A stretch of 64,000 nucleotides of DNA, taken from the IMG/VR virus record IMGVR_UViG_3300031227_009907, positions 1 through 64,000 of that record. One strand, given 5' to 3'. The DNA comes from a virus. Under the pieces are notes generated by a model. The model had not been told where the DNA came from and did no database searches. It was given only the letters and a program-made list of their open reading frames with translations. The position numbers were made by a program, and so were the translations under genes. Positions 15,937 through 23,178 of this stretch are shown here, in pieces. Numbering within the stretch: the stretch's first letter is position 1; each line of letters begins with the position of its first letter.

Positions 15937-17237
15937 AAGACAGAATTCTGCTTGAGAGGAAGTGTCTGTATCTATTTTTGATAGATAGGCAGTTTTTTCT
16001 TCAGGTCGGGAGAAGATTTTCTGAAGATTCATTCTCTGAGTCAGCACACAAGTTTATATTTAAATGTTTGCAAATATTTAGAGGAAAATTAACGTATGAT
16101 ACTTTTTCAATAGAATTGCGAAAAAAGAAACCTAAGGATACGGTTATTATTAAATACCTTGATATTTTTAATGTTATTCAAGGATGTAAAGTTTCTAAGA
16201 ATGAGAGAGATTATGTCGTAGATGAATTGTTGTTAAGAATAGGTGCGGACGAAACGGCCAAGATAATGAAAGGGTATCTTGACCTTGTAGACAAGGGAGA
16301 ATATAGAGAGGCTGAGAATCTTTTTCATAGGCGCGCAAGGGTTTTACGTCAACAGTCTATGTTTTTGCCAGTTGATAAAGGAGAGGTTACTGAAGACTTT
16401 AAAGGTAGGTTAAAGGGGGTATTAGAAAAAAAGAAAGATGTCAATATAAGGTACGGGGTATTGACAGGGATTAAAAATATAGATAAATACAGTGGGGGTT
16501 TGTATCCTGGAGAAGTCGGAACGATATTTGGTCTAACGAGCGTGGGGAAGTCCGTCCTGGCAATGCAGTTTGCTCATTATGCGAGGGTAAGAGGGAAAAA
16601 GGTTTTATTTATAAGCCTTGAAATGCCGAAAAATCAGGTTCAATTACGGTATGATAGTATGGTTTCTGGGTTGGACTATAAGGATAAGTTAAAGTTTGGT
16701 CAAGTTACTAAAAAGGATATTCAGAAATGGGTTAAAAGCCTTCGTACAACGGGACAGATGAACGGAAAACTTTTTGTTGTTGGCGTTCCTCCCCTTGGAT
16801 TTACTCCCGAGAATGTAGTTGACATCTTGGAGGAATATGAAGAGTTAGATCATTATTTTGACCTATTGGTTGTTGATTATATTAATTTAATGGATAGCGG
16901 GTCTAAAGGGGGAAATGGCGGGAATTGGCTTGATTTAGCGCGTATAATGAGAATAATGAAAGGGGTAGCGATAGAGAAGAAATTGGCTGTTTGGCTTGTG
17001 GCACAACAGAGGGACAAGAGAGATAAGGAAGATGACTATGAGCCCGACAGTTATGACATAGGATATTCTAAGACAATTGCTCAAGTTAGCGATATGATGG
17101 TAGTATTATTTAAGACAGGGCAAGATGTTGAAGAAGACCTATTGTCTGTAAAGATAGCTAAAATGCGAGATGGGCAGACGAATATAACATTCCGTGTGAA
17201 ACCAGAATTTAAGCATATGAGAATACGAAGTATTTAG
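15933..17237 (+). CDS. DnaB-like replicative helicase
   Basis: 434 residues. The N-terminal 140 residues are helical like the DnaB N-domain. The RecA-like core begins at GVLTGIKNIDKYSGGLYPGE. The Walker A is FGLTSVGKS, LFISLEMPKNQV is motif H1a/2-like, FDLLVVDYINLM is the Walker B, and LAVWLVAQQRDK gives motif H3. It unwinds the fork 5'-3' as a hexamer. The GTG start overlaps the upstream stop (GTGA), with GAAGGAGAAG before it. Loader, helicase and primase are all nearby. Confidence 0.88.
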   Translation: MKDRILLERKCLYLFLIDRQFFLQVGRRFSEDSFSESAHKFIFKCLQIFRGKLTYDTFSIELRKKKPKDTVIIKYLDIFNVIQGCKVSKNERDYVVDELLLRIGADETAKIMKGYLDLVDKGEYREAENLFHRRARVLRQQSMFLPVDKGEVTEDFKGRLKGVLEKKKDVNIRYGVLTGIKNIDKYSGGLYPGEVGTIFGLTSVGKSVLAMQFAHYARVRGKKVLFISLEMPKNQVQLRYDSMVSGLDYKDKLKFGQVTKKDIQKWVKSLRTTGQMNGKLFVVGVPPLGFTPENVVDILEEYEELDHYFDLLVVDYINLMDSGSKGGNGGNWLDLARIMRIMKGVAIEKKLAVWLVAQQRDKRDKEDDYEPDSYDIGYSKTIAQVSDMMVVLFKTGQDVEEDLLSVKIAKMRDGQTNITFRVKPEFKHMRIRSI

Positions 17238-17247
17238 GGGAGTAAAA

Positions 17248-17781
17248 ATGGATTGTATGACGCCTGAAGAAAATAAGGTTTTATCTTCTGGTGTGGGGCG
17301 AGCAACTTATTGCACCCTAAGTCCGCATGAATGGACGTGGACCGATGAACAGGCGCTTGAAATGGCGAGAGCATTAATGTTGCTTGGAAGAAAAGCTGGA
17401 CAACTTGAGGGTATGAATAAGAAGCTTAAAGAGAAGAATGATAGTTTATCTAAAAGATTTTCTTCTTCTATCGTTTGTCTTTGTGGATCAACTCGCTTTA
17501 TGGAGGAATTCTTTGATGTTGGTTGGCAATTAACTTTGGGCGGGGACATTGTTCTATCTGTTGGGGTCTGTAAGCACGCTGACGATCATGGAGGGGAAGC
17601 ACTCGGGCAGGACGTTGTTGAGCGCCTCGATGAACTCCACAAGCGTAAGATTGACCTGTGTGATTGGGTGATGGTGCTTAATGTGGATGGTTATATTGGA
17701 GAAAGCACAAGTTCTGAGATTGAATACGCACGGAAACATGGGAAGCCTATTAAATACTTGTGTCCAGAATTTGTGAAATAA
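17248..17781 (+). CDS. Nucleoside 2-deoxyribosyltransferase-like protein
   Basis: 177 residues. The C-terminal domain starts at IVCLCGSTRFMEEF and continues LTLGGDIVLSVGVCKHADDH, LDELHKRKIDLCDWVMVLNV and YIGESTSSEIEYARKHGKPI. This is the Rossmann-like deoxyribosyltransferase/DUF4406 pattern, with the Glu of SEIEYA in the nucleophile region. The N-terminal 70 residues (EEN..., long helix) form a separate segment. It may exchange bases on deoxynucleosides or hydrolyse nucleotides. The tRNA cluster follows immediately. Confidence 0.7.
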   Translation: MDCMTPEENKVLSSGVGRATYCTLSPHEWTWTDEQALEMARALMLLGRKAGQLEGMNKKLKEKNDSLSKRFSSSIVCLCGSTRFMEEFFDVGWQLTLGGDIVLSVGVCKHADDHGGEALGQDVVERLDELHKRKIDLCDWVMVLNVDGYIGESTSSEIEYARKHGKPIKYLCPEFVK

Positions 17782-17786
17782 AATGT

Positions 17787-17873
17787 GGGCCAGTGGCGGA
17801 ACGGCAGACGCAAGGGACTTAAAATCCCTCGTTATTAAATAACATATGGGTTCGACTCCCATCTGGCCCACCA
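17787..17873 (+). tRNA. tRNA-Leu (UAA)
   Basis: The acceptor arm GGGCCAG pairs with CTGGCCC, followed by discriminator A and encoded CCA. The anticodon arm AGGGA-CTTAAAA-TCCCT gives anticodon TAA. It has a long variable arm (CGTTATTAAATAACA) and a T arm with TTCGACT, all as expected for a class II leucine tRNA. Confidence 0.93.
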
Positions 17874-17884
17874 TTTATATATAA

Positions 17885-17960
17885 GGGGATGTAACTCAAT
17901 CGGCAGAGTAACGCCCTTTTAAGGCGTGAGTTCGGGGTTCGAGTCCCCGCGTCCCCACCA
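17885..17960 (+). tRNA. tRNA-Lys (UUU)
   Basis: A full 76-nt cloverleaf. GGGGATG pairs with CGTCCCC, the anticodon arm is ACGCC-CTTTTAA-GGCGT, the T arm is CGGGG-TTCGAGT-CCCCG, and CCA is encoded. Confidence 0.93.
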
Positions 17961-17965
17961 TTTAT

Positions 17966-18055
17966 GGGATCGTAGCTCAGTTTGGACAGAGCATTCGCCT
18001 TATAAGCGAAAGGCCATTTTGGTTCACGTTGGTTCAAATCCAACCGGTCCCACCA
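17966..18055 (+). tRNA. tRNA-Ile (UAU) with enlarged variable arm
   Basis: GGGATCG pairs with CGGTCCC; the D arm is GCTC-AGTTTGGACA-GAGC. The anticodon arm TTCGC-CTTATAA-GCGAA gives TAT, which reads AUA. The T arm is GTTGG-TTCAAAT-CCAAC and CCA is encoded. Between anticodon and T arms lie about 17 nt (AGGCCATTTTGGTTCAC) that can fold as GGCCA-TTT-TGGTT. Isoleucine tRNAs normally have 4-5 nt there, so this is atypical. Confidence 0.85.
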
Positions 18056-18077
18056 ATATAGCTTGGGGAATATTTAA

Positions 18078-19136
18078 GTGAGTATTTCTATTAAAATAGA
18101 TGAAAAGTTTCTTAAGTGTAAAAGTGTAGATGTTCGTGATGTTCTTAGAAAGGTTAATGTTGATATTGCAAGTGAAACAGATAAGGATTATATAGTTCGT
18201 TGCATCAATTCAGCCCACAAAGATAGACATCCTTCCCTTCGCATATGTAAGGTATCTGGATTATTTCATTGTTATCCCTGTGGGACAGGGGGGGACATTG
18301 TTAAATTTGTTTCTATTCTAATGGGGATAAATAGAGAAGAATCTTTTGAATATATTTTTGGCGAAAGTTATTCTATGGGAGAGATAGAAATGTTAAAATC
18401 AAGATTGAATTCTGTAAAGGAGGATTTAATTGAGGTGCCAAAATTACAAGAATATAAGATTCCTAAGGCTGCTGTTTTAGCGGACACAAGAGGATATGGA
18501 TACCACCACAATATAATGAAACTATTTTTTGCCTATTTGAAAGGGAGAGGTATATCGACTAAAACGATAACAGCTTTTAATGTTATGGGAGTTAAAGATA
18601 TTAAGGGGGCTCTTTTTATTCTTTTTCCTGTAGTTGTTGGAGGAAAGTGTATAGGGACGGTTAAAAGGTCTATTAAAGGAAAAGTATTCCTGAACAGTAA
18701 AAGGTTTCCTATGAAATATGTTTTATATAATGTTGATAGAGTTAAAAGTGGGAAACCTGTTGTGTTGACAGAGAGCATATTTAATGTTTTAAGGACATAT
18801 CAGGCTGGCTATACTGCCGTAGGAATATTAGGATCAGTATGGAATGAGTATAAATGCTCATTGCTCATTAGAAGGAAGCCAAGTAGATTTATATTCTTTT
18901 ATGATAGAGACTCTGCCGGTATCCAGCTATTTCATAAGGCCGCAAAAGATTTGTTGAGCTTTGGTTCAGTGAGTGTTGTTTCTTGGGACCATATGTCTAA
19001 GGTTAGGGCTAATGGTAAGAAGATTAATGATGCGGCTGATTTAACAGAGAAGGAAGTAAAGATGATGATATTAAATGCGAAGACAGTTAATAGATATGAA
19101 GAGTGGGATAGTTTAAGAGAGAGGTTGGTGAGGTGA
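18078..19136 (+). CDS. DnaG-type primase
   Basis: 352 residues. The N-terminal CHC2-like zinc-binding domain shows CINSAHKDRHPSLRI, then FHCYPCGTGGDIVKF. A TOPRIM domain follows: PVVLTESIFNVLRTYQAGY with the catalytic Glu, and FIFFYDRDSAGIQLF with the DxD. The length is short for bacterial DnaG because the C-terminal helicase-binding domain is missing. It synthesises primers at the fork with the DnaB-like helicase at 15933. The GTG at 18078 has TTGGGGA 8 nt upstream. Confidence 0.88.
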   Translation: MSISIKIDEKFLKCKSVDVRDVLRKVNVDIASETDKDYIVRCINSAHKDRHPSLRICKVSGLFHCYPCGTGGDIVKFVSILMGINREESFEYIFGESYSMGEIEMLKSRLNSVKEDLIEVPKLQEYKIPKAAVLADTRGYGYHHNIMKLFFAYLKGRGISTKTITAFNVMGVKDIKGALFILFPVVVGGKCIGTVKRSIKGKVFLNSKRFPMKYVLYNVDRVKSGKPVVLTESIFNVLRTYQAGYTAVGILGSVWNEYKCSLLIRRKPSRFIFFYDRDSAGIQLFHKAAKDLLSFGSVSVVSWDHMSKVRANGKKINDAADLTEKEVKMMILNAKTVNRYEEWDSLRERLVR

Positions 19137-19462
19137 AGAAAATAGTAAAGTTTGAATCTAATGAAGTCCCGTATGTGCCTCTTTATACGATGAGTGTATT
19201 TGATCGTGCAGGAAGGTTAGCTCGTTTGAATAGGCTTATGTTTGTTTTATTTGATAAACTTAGAATTCTTGGAGTGTGGCAATTTATTAAATATAAAATA
19301 ATGCCTCGTTGGATTAGAAAGGAATTTATTGGAGTGCCTGGTTTATTTTTAGGGGATAGTCTTTTACTTGGGGTTGTGCAAGCTACAATAAAATACAATA
19401 ATGCAATGACATATAATAGGAAATTTTTTACCGATATGGGGATTAGGGGGAACTATTCGTGA
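19133..19462 (+). CDS. Hypothetical protein downstream of primase
   Basis: 109 residues, basic, helical, starting with a GTG that overlaps the primase stop by 4 nt. Repeated LxRLxR segments (RAGRLARLNRLMFVLFDKL) suggest amphipathic helices. No family is recognised. It is the last gene before the accessory island. Confidence 0.55.
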   Translation: MKKIVKFESNEVPYVPLYTMSVFDRAGRLARLNRLMFVLFDKLRILGVWQFIKYKIMPRWIRKEFIGVPGLFLGDSLLLGVVQATIKYNNAMTYNRKFFTDMGIRGNYS

Positions 19463-19678
19463 ACAAATTAAAACACGATAGAACGATATAGGGTGGTCTA
19501 CCGTTAGGGGGGGCCATTTTGAACTGCTAAAGAGATATATAATAATGATACCCGGTATGCGGTATCTTGGGCTCCTAGCAAGTTTTATTCCATTATATCA
19601 AAAATATAAAATAAAATGGTTTTATCTTTGGCATAAGATTTGCTCCCATTATATTCTTAATTATTCTTTGGAATTACC
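19463..19678. other. Intergenic boundary of accessory island
   Basis: About 215 nt of AT-rich sequence with no convincing gene. A 45-codon frame at 19545-19682 opens with ATG but has a weak ribosome site and no recognisable features. A G-run (TTAGGGGGGGCC) occurs at 19505-19515. The promoter at 19679 follows. Confidence 0.4.
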
Positions 19679-19707
19679 TTGACTATGCTCTGTGCATATG
19701 GTATGCT
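19679..19707 (+). promoter_or_regulatory. Sigma70-like promoter at island start
   Basis: TTGACT, 17 nt spacer, TATGCT. Both hexamers match the consensus at 5 and 4 of 6 positions with ideal spacing. It lies about 45 nt upstream of the first island gene and would allow the island to be read by host RNA polymerase. Confidence 0.65.
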
Positions 19708-19750
19708 TTACATGTGGGTTTAGAGTCCATTGTCTAAGGGAATTTCAGAT

Positions 19751-20032
19751 ATGCAAACCTTGAGTCACGAAAATGGGAGTATCTCTGTCTATCGTGGACC
19801 TTGGCAAATCATGGTTGCCGTCAAACATTGTCTCTGTTCTGATGGGAGAAAAAGAAGAGTCAGGATTACTGCGGTCCCTGATACGTTTTTTACTGTGTCC
19901 GGTTCTGTCCAGGTCAAAGGGAAAACGGTATCTGGATTCGTCACTACCTCTGCCACATGGAGTGGCGCCAAAGAAGGTCTTATATTTGTATCAAAAAGAT
20001 ATGGGAAAAATGCGAGTCTATTGCCGGAATAG
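19751..20032 (+). CDS. Hypothetical island protein
   Basis: 93 residues from the ATG at 19751 with AAGGGA 9 nt upstream; a TTG at 19730 is possible. It is beta-rich with short repeats (VSGSVQVKGKTVSGFVTTSA, ATWSG). The predicted fold resembles small beta-strand phage/plasmid proteins of unknown function. GC content is above that of the replication genes. Confidence 0.55.
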   Translation: MQTLSHENGSISVYRGPWQIMVAVKHCLCSDGRKRRVRITAVPDTFFTVSGSVQVKGKTVSGFVTTSATWSGAKEGLIFVSKRYGKNASLLPE

Positions 20033-20060
20033 ATGCAGCCTGGGAAGAATTCAAGGCAAG

Positions 20061-20085
20061 CTTAGAGTCTTAGAGTATGAAGGAG
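20061..20085 (+). repeat. Shared leader repeat, copy 1
   Basis: CTTAGAGTCTTAGAGTATGAAGGAG ends in the ribosome site of the gene at 20093. Near-identical copies are at 20374-20398, and shorter relatives are at 20577-20600, 20909-20931 and 21757-21778, each directly before a start codon. Confidence 0.8.
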
Positions 20086-20092
20086 CTTGAAA

Positions 20093-20341
20093 ATGAGATA
20101 TTACTACGCTGCCCAGAGTCCGAAAGGGTCTCGTAATGAGGTAAACGTACATCGGTTCAACTTGCGCGCATCCCGTGACGCTTGGGTCTCGGAGCATCGG
20201 TCCGACGGTGGCGTCAACAGTGTCACGCGGGGTGCGTACGTCCTGACCGCTGTTTCTGCGTGTCGCAAGCTTGCGACCGTAAGCATGAATGTAACTACCT
20301 CTCTCGTGGATCACGACGGGCTAGGAGAGCGTCCGATCTAA
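20093..20341 (+). CDS. Hypothetical island protein
   Basis: 82 residues from the ATG at 20093, AAGGAG 7 nt upstream. Ser/Thr/Arg-rich (HRFNLRASRDAWVSEHRSDG) and clearly GC-richer than the flanking phage core. The family is not recognised, although small proteins of this style are frequent in phage and plasmid accessory regions. Confidence 0.6.
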   Translation: MRYYYAAQSPKGSRNEVNVHRFNLRASRDAWVSEHRSDGGVNSVTRGAYVLTAVSACRKLATVSMNVTTSLVDHDGLGERPI

Positions 20342-20373
20342 AGACCTAAATTATGGATGGGAAGCAAGGCAAC

Positions 20374-20398
20374 CTTAGAGTCTTAGAGTATAAAGGAG
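20374..20398 (+). repeat. Shared leader repeat, copy 2
   Basis: CTTAGAGTCTTAGAGTATAAAGGAG, one mismatch to copy 1 over 25 nt. It supplies the Shine-Dalgarno for the GTG at 20405. The similarity extends upstream (GGGAAG, CAAGGCAA). Confidence 0.8.
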
Positions 20399-20404
20399 TC
20401 CAGA

Positions 20405-20578
20405 GTGTACACAGTCAAAGATTGCGCCGGAAGTGTTTCTTGTCTAAATCGGAGGGAATTGCGGGCTGTCTTGAGATATGAAGGTCTCACGCGCAAGGCC
20501 TTATTCTTTGTGCTGAAGGCACTAGACTTTTACCGTGTCGTCGTGAATGTTGGGGCGTTGTCTGTCTCTAGGGTTTAG
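20405..20578 (+). CDS. Small hypothetical island protein
   Basis: 57 residues from a GTG 6 nt after the AAAGGAG of the shared leader. The frame encodes CLNRRELRAVLRYEGLTRKA then FFVLKALDFYRVVVNVG, a helix-beta pattern. It is too short for routine gene calling, but the leader and codon use support it. The function is unknown. Confidence 0.5.
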   Translation: MYTVKDCAGSVSCLNRRELRAVLRYEGLTRKALFFVLKALDFYRVVVNVGALSVSRV

Positions 20579-20607
20579 TTGAGAGTCCTAAAAGGGAGAG
20601 TCCGGTA

Positions 20608-20883
20608 ATGAAAAAACCGAAAGTGATCCATGTTAGTGGGCGTCGGTGGTTTGATAAGGCAAGCGGCAACACGTACCATACGTGCAGAATTTGGGCAGAT
20701 GTAGACTGCGTCTATGTCTCGGGTATCACATGTGGATGCGGTAGTCAATATAAGGCTACCGCCGAAAGCTGGTTATACGAGAATGGATATCTGGAGGATA
20801 TAGGAAAGAAAGGCATTACATTTGTAAGCGACGTTTCTGATGTTGGACGGCTTAAAGACCTTTGGGGACAACAGCAGAATTGA
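20608..20883 (+). CDS. Hypothetical protein, NTYHT-type family, copy 1
   Basis: 91 residues beginning KKPKVIHVSGRRWF, then GNTYHTCRIW and YKATAESWLYENGYL. This is a widespread small phage/plasmid family of unknown function with a conserved GNTYH core. The paralogue is at 21782. Its last codons (WGQQQN) lie in a 79-nt repeat that is read in another frame at the end of the gene at 20936. Confidence 0.7.
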   Translation: MKKPKVIHVSGRRWFDKASGNTYHTCRIWADVDCVYVSGITCGCGSQYKATAESWLYENGYLEDIGKKGITFVSDVSDVGRLKDLWGQQQN

Positions 20884-20938
20884 GGAATCTTTGTGTTGGG
20901 CATTGGAAAGTTTAGAGTCTTAGGGAGAGTTTGCAATG
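20860..20938. repeat. 79-nt direct repeat, copy 1
   Basis: It runs from TTTGGGGACAACAGCAGAAT through the leader AGTCTTAGGGAGAGTTTGCA to the next ATG. Copy 2 is at 21706-21784 with a handful of differences. Both copies bridge the end of one gene and the start of the next. Confidence 0.88.
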
Positions 20939-21769
20939 GTATCTCAAGCAGACAACGTGCAAGGTATCGCCGATAAGTTTGTCGGCAATTGGAAAAAATT
21001 TGATTCGTTTAGTTGGTCGGGTATGCCCGATTGTGCCGATGAATGCGGCATATATTACGTGGGTACGCGCGATTCTGGTTTGCTAGAGGAAAGTAATTCT
21101 CAAGCGATTCAAGCGTCTCTAGAGCAGCACATGGGAGACATAGATGAAGGTGGCGATATACGAATTGAAACACATAGTCATTATGCGTTTGGGTGGATAG
21201 AGGGATTGACTATCCGCGTATATCGTTGTGGCGTTTTTACGAAAGGATTTTTAGCGTTTGTTGAATTGTTGACGGCGCTAGAATCCTATCCCATCCTAGA
21301 TGAACAGGATTGGTCCAGGCGCGAATATGAAGCCACCCTTGAGAGCATATCAGAGGTAGGCGGGAGCTTTGTATCTGATGATGTGTCTGAGGGCTGGCAA
21401 GGGGCAGTTTTTTCAGCTTTGGACGATAGACAAGTTGAGTCTAGAGACGGCAACGGTGGATACCCTGAAGAATCCGCCGTCAGACAGGCGCTAGGGGGAC
21501 TAGGCTACTTGGACAGGGGATATGTTATCGAAGATATTGAGTCAAGCCTTGATTTATTTGGTCTTTGGCTAGATACATTCCCTGACGATATTGCCGATAT
21601 CGTGCTTGACAGGTTGACCAAGGGGAATAAAGAGGTTATCGGGCAAGGTAGGTTGCCGGGCATGGAAAGTGTTGACCTGGCAGACTATGGCGTCTCTGAC
21701 CTTTACCTTGGGGACAACAGCAGAATTGAAAAGTCTTTGTGTTGGGCATTGAAAGGTCTAAAGTCTTAG
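20936..21769 (+). CDS. Hypothetical acidic island protein
   Basis: 277 residues, acidic, preceded by AGGGAGAG. There are no clear motifs; WVEGL-type aromatic strands (HYAFGWIEGLTIRVYRCGVF) and YPILDEQDWSRREYEATLES recur in uncharacterised phage/plasmid proteins I have seen. Its C-terminus (GDNSRIEKSLCWALKGLKS) is encoded by the second 79-nt repeat copy. It sits between two NTYHT-family paralogues. Confidence 0.6.
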   Translation: MVSQADNVQGIADKFVGNWKKFDSFSWSGMPDCADECGIYYVGTRDSGLLEESNSQAIQASLEQHMGDIDEGGDIRIETHSHYAFGWIEGLTIRVYRCGVFTKGFLAFVELLTALESYPILDEQDWSRREYEATLESISEVGGSFVSDDVSEGWQGAVFSALDDRQVESRDGNGGYPEESAVRQALGGLGYLDRGYVIEDIESSLDLFGLWLDTFPDDIADIVLDRLTKGNKEVIGQGRLPGMESVDLADYGVSDLYLGDNSRIEKSLCWALKGLKS

Positions 21770-21784
21770 GGAGAGTCTGTAATG
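21706..21784. repeat. 79-nt direct repeat, copy 2
   Basis: The counterpart of 20860-20938. Here GGGGACAACAGCAGAATT is translated as GDNSRI in the 3' end of the upstream gene, a different frame from copy 1 (GQQQN). Confidence 0.88.
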
Positions 21785-22084
21785 CGAAAACCGAAAGTGA
21801 TCCACGTTAGTGGGCGTCGGTGGTTCGGGAAAACTAATGGCAACACGTACCATACGTGCAGAATTTGGGTAGACGGAAAATTGGTTTATGTTTCAGGTCT
21901 CACATACGGGTACAGAGACCAGTATGAGGCTACGGCTGAAAGGTGGCTATATGAAAATGGATACCTGAAGGGGATAGAATCATATTCTAACGGGGGCCGG
22001 GAATCCCTGTATTACTATTGCGAAAAGAAAGGCATCAAACTTGTGAGCGACGTCTCAGACGTTTGTCGGCGTAAAGACCTGTAG
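21782..22084 (+). CDS. Hypothetical protein, NTYHT-type family, copy 2
   Basis: 100 residues, RKPKVIHVSGRRWFGKTNGN then TYHTCRIW and YEATAERWLYENGYL, close to the gene at 20608 but with a 15-residue insertion after ENGYL. The start region is nearly identical at DNA level, so the duplication is recent. The function is unknown. Confidence 0.7.
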   Translation: MRKPKVIHVSGRRWFGKTNGNTYHTCRIWVDGKLVYVSGLTYGYRDQYEATAERWLYENGYLKGIESYSNGGRESLYYYCEKKGIKLVSDVSDVCRRKDL

Positions 22085-22187
22085 GGGATATGCCAAGGTC
22101 TGTGTTTATTTAGAGGGTCCGCATCCGAATCGCGTTATCTGGGATGCGATAGGGATTGTTGAGGGTGGCGTCTTGGTAGAGATTTTT
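22085..22187. other. Short spacer with possible gene remnant
   Basis: It contains a third, degenerate copy of the GGGGATATGCCAAGG leader at 22084-22098 and an open stretch encoding GPHPNRVIWDAIGIVEGGVL up to a stop at about 22193, with no usable start codon. It looks like the 3' remnant of a lost small gene. Confidence 0.35.
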
Positions 22188-22221
22188 AGATAGTTTTCTT
22201 AAGGGGATAAGCCAGGATGAG
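22188..22221 (+). repeat. Leader repeat AGATAGTTTTCTTAAGG, copy 1
   Basis: AGATAGTTTTCTTAAGGGGA followed by TAAGCCAGGATGAG. A near-identical copy is at 22400-22433; both end at a start codon. Confidence 0.85.
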
Positions 22222-22405
22222 AGTAAAAAAGCCTGTGTTGAAAAATCTTAGGATGAAACATAAAGAGATATTGGAAATGGTTGAGCAGGCTAGATTCAAT
22301 CTGAGACTTTGGATCGAATTTAGCGAAGATGCAATGTACGAAAAAGGGATAGGCTTTGATTGTTTGTTGGCTGTGGAAAATCTTCTCAATAAAGCTCTTA
22401 GATAG
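22217..22405 (+). CDS. Small helical hypothetical protein
   Basis: 62 residues, mostly helical (MKHKEILEMVEQARFNLRLW), ATG after AAGGGG. It shares its 34-nt leader with the following ParB-like gene. The function is unknown. Confidence 0.5.
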   Translation: MRVKKPVLKNLRMKHKEILEMVEQARFNLRLWIEFSEDAMYEKGIGFDCLLAVENLLNKALR

Positions 22406-22433
22406 TTTTCTTAAGGAGATATGCCAGGATGAG
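22400..22433 (+). repeat. Leader repeat AGATAGTTTTCTTAAGG, copy 2
   Basis: AGATAGTTTTCTTAAGGAGA followed by TATGCCAGGATGAG, overlapping the end of the upstream gene and the start of the ParB-like gene. Confidence 0.85.
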
Positions 22434-22851
22434 AAGAAACGAGCATTCAGTTAAATCAAGTGACCGGGTTGAGTTAGGAGAGTACATTTGCTCAATATAT
22501 CCGCTTGTTGGCGTAACCGTTGACGGCAGAGTAATACGCGATTCAAGCAATGTTCCGAATGTCGATTCAATTGCTGCGTCTGTGCTCTATTATGACGTGC
22601 TCCCTGGACTTAGGGAAGTTCGCATGGTTGATTTTGAATTGACCGGGAAGCACTATTCTGTCAAGGGGAATAATCGGATTCGTGCGCTTCAAGGGGCGAT
22701 TGCCGAAAGCAATGAGATTGCGCCGCTTATCGTTGTCGTTGATGAGGGGGGACCTTATATCCTGGAGGGGGCGACGCGGGCAGATGCGTTGTATAATCTT
22801 GGCGCGAAGTCGTTTCCGGCTCTGGTGGTAATAGACGTGGAAAGTCCTTGA
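22429..22851 (+). CDS. ParB/sulfiredoxin-like nuclease-fold domain protein
   Basis: 140 residues. YSVKGNNRIRALQGAIAESN, APLIVVVDEGGPYILEGATR and ADALYNLGAKSFPALVVID follow the ParB N-terminal domain pattern (ExGxxRxxAL helix, then I/V strand). No HTH or C-terminal dimer domain is present, so it is not a partition protein. Stand-alone ParB-fold proteins in phages act as CTPases or nucleases or are uncharacterised. Confidence 0.65.
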   Translation: MRRNEHSVKSSDRVELGEYICSIYPLVGVTVDGRVIRDSSNVPNVDSIAASVLYYDVLPGLREVRMVDFELTGKHYSVKGNNRIRALQGAIAESNEIAPLIVVVDEGGPYILEGATRADALYNLGAKSFPALVVIDVESP

Positions 22852-22861
22852 ATAATTTTCC

Positions 22862-22889
22862 TTGACTTCTCGTGGTTTTGTGATATGTT
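22862..22889 (+). promoter_or_regulatory. Possible sigma70-like promoter
   Basis: TTGACT, 16-nt spacer, TATGTT, about 45 nt before the gene at 22933. The -35 hexamer is the same as in the island promoter at 19679. Confidence 0.45.
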
Positions 22890-22932
22890 TGTATAGTGAG
22901 GTCTTGAAAGTCTTTTTTCATGGAGCAGAAAA

Positions 22933-23133
22933 ATGGAAGTGAAGTATCCGAATGTGAAGGTTTCATTGGTTGGGAAAAGCGGAGAGGCTTTTGCAATTCT
23001 TGGGGCTGTTGAAGAGGCAATGCGAAGGGCTGGTGTCAACAAAGCAGATAGAGACCGGTACATGGATGAGGCTACGGCTGGTGATTATGATGCGCTTTTG
23101 CAAACGACTATGAAGTGGGTTGAAGTCGAATAG
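22933..23133 (+). CDS. Small conserved hypothetical phage protein
   Basis: 66 residues. The pattern YPNVKVSLVGKSGEAFAILG, AVEEAMRRAGV, EATAGDYDALLQTTMKWVEV is one I recognise as a common small uncharacterised phage/plasmid family. The leader TCATGGAGCAGAAAAATGG is shared with the next gene. Confidence 0.65.
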   Translation: MEVKYPNVKVSLVGKSGEAFAILGAVEEAMRRAGVNKADRDRYMDEATAGDYDALLQTTMKWVEVE

Positions 23134-23178
23134 TTTTCTAATGAATTTTTCTTGTCTTTTTTTTCATGGAGCAGAAAA

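Noticed and set aside
20051-20314. Minus-strand open frames in the island
   Set aside because: All supported genes with leaders are on the + strand; these are overlaps caused by higher GC content.
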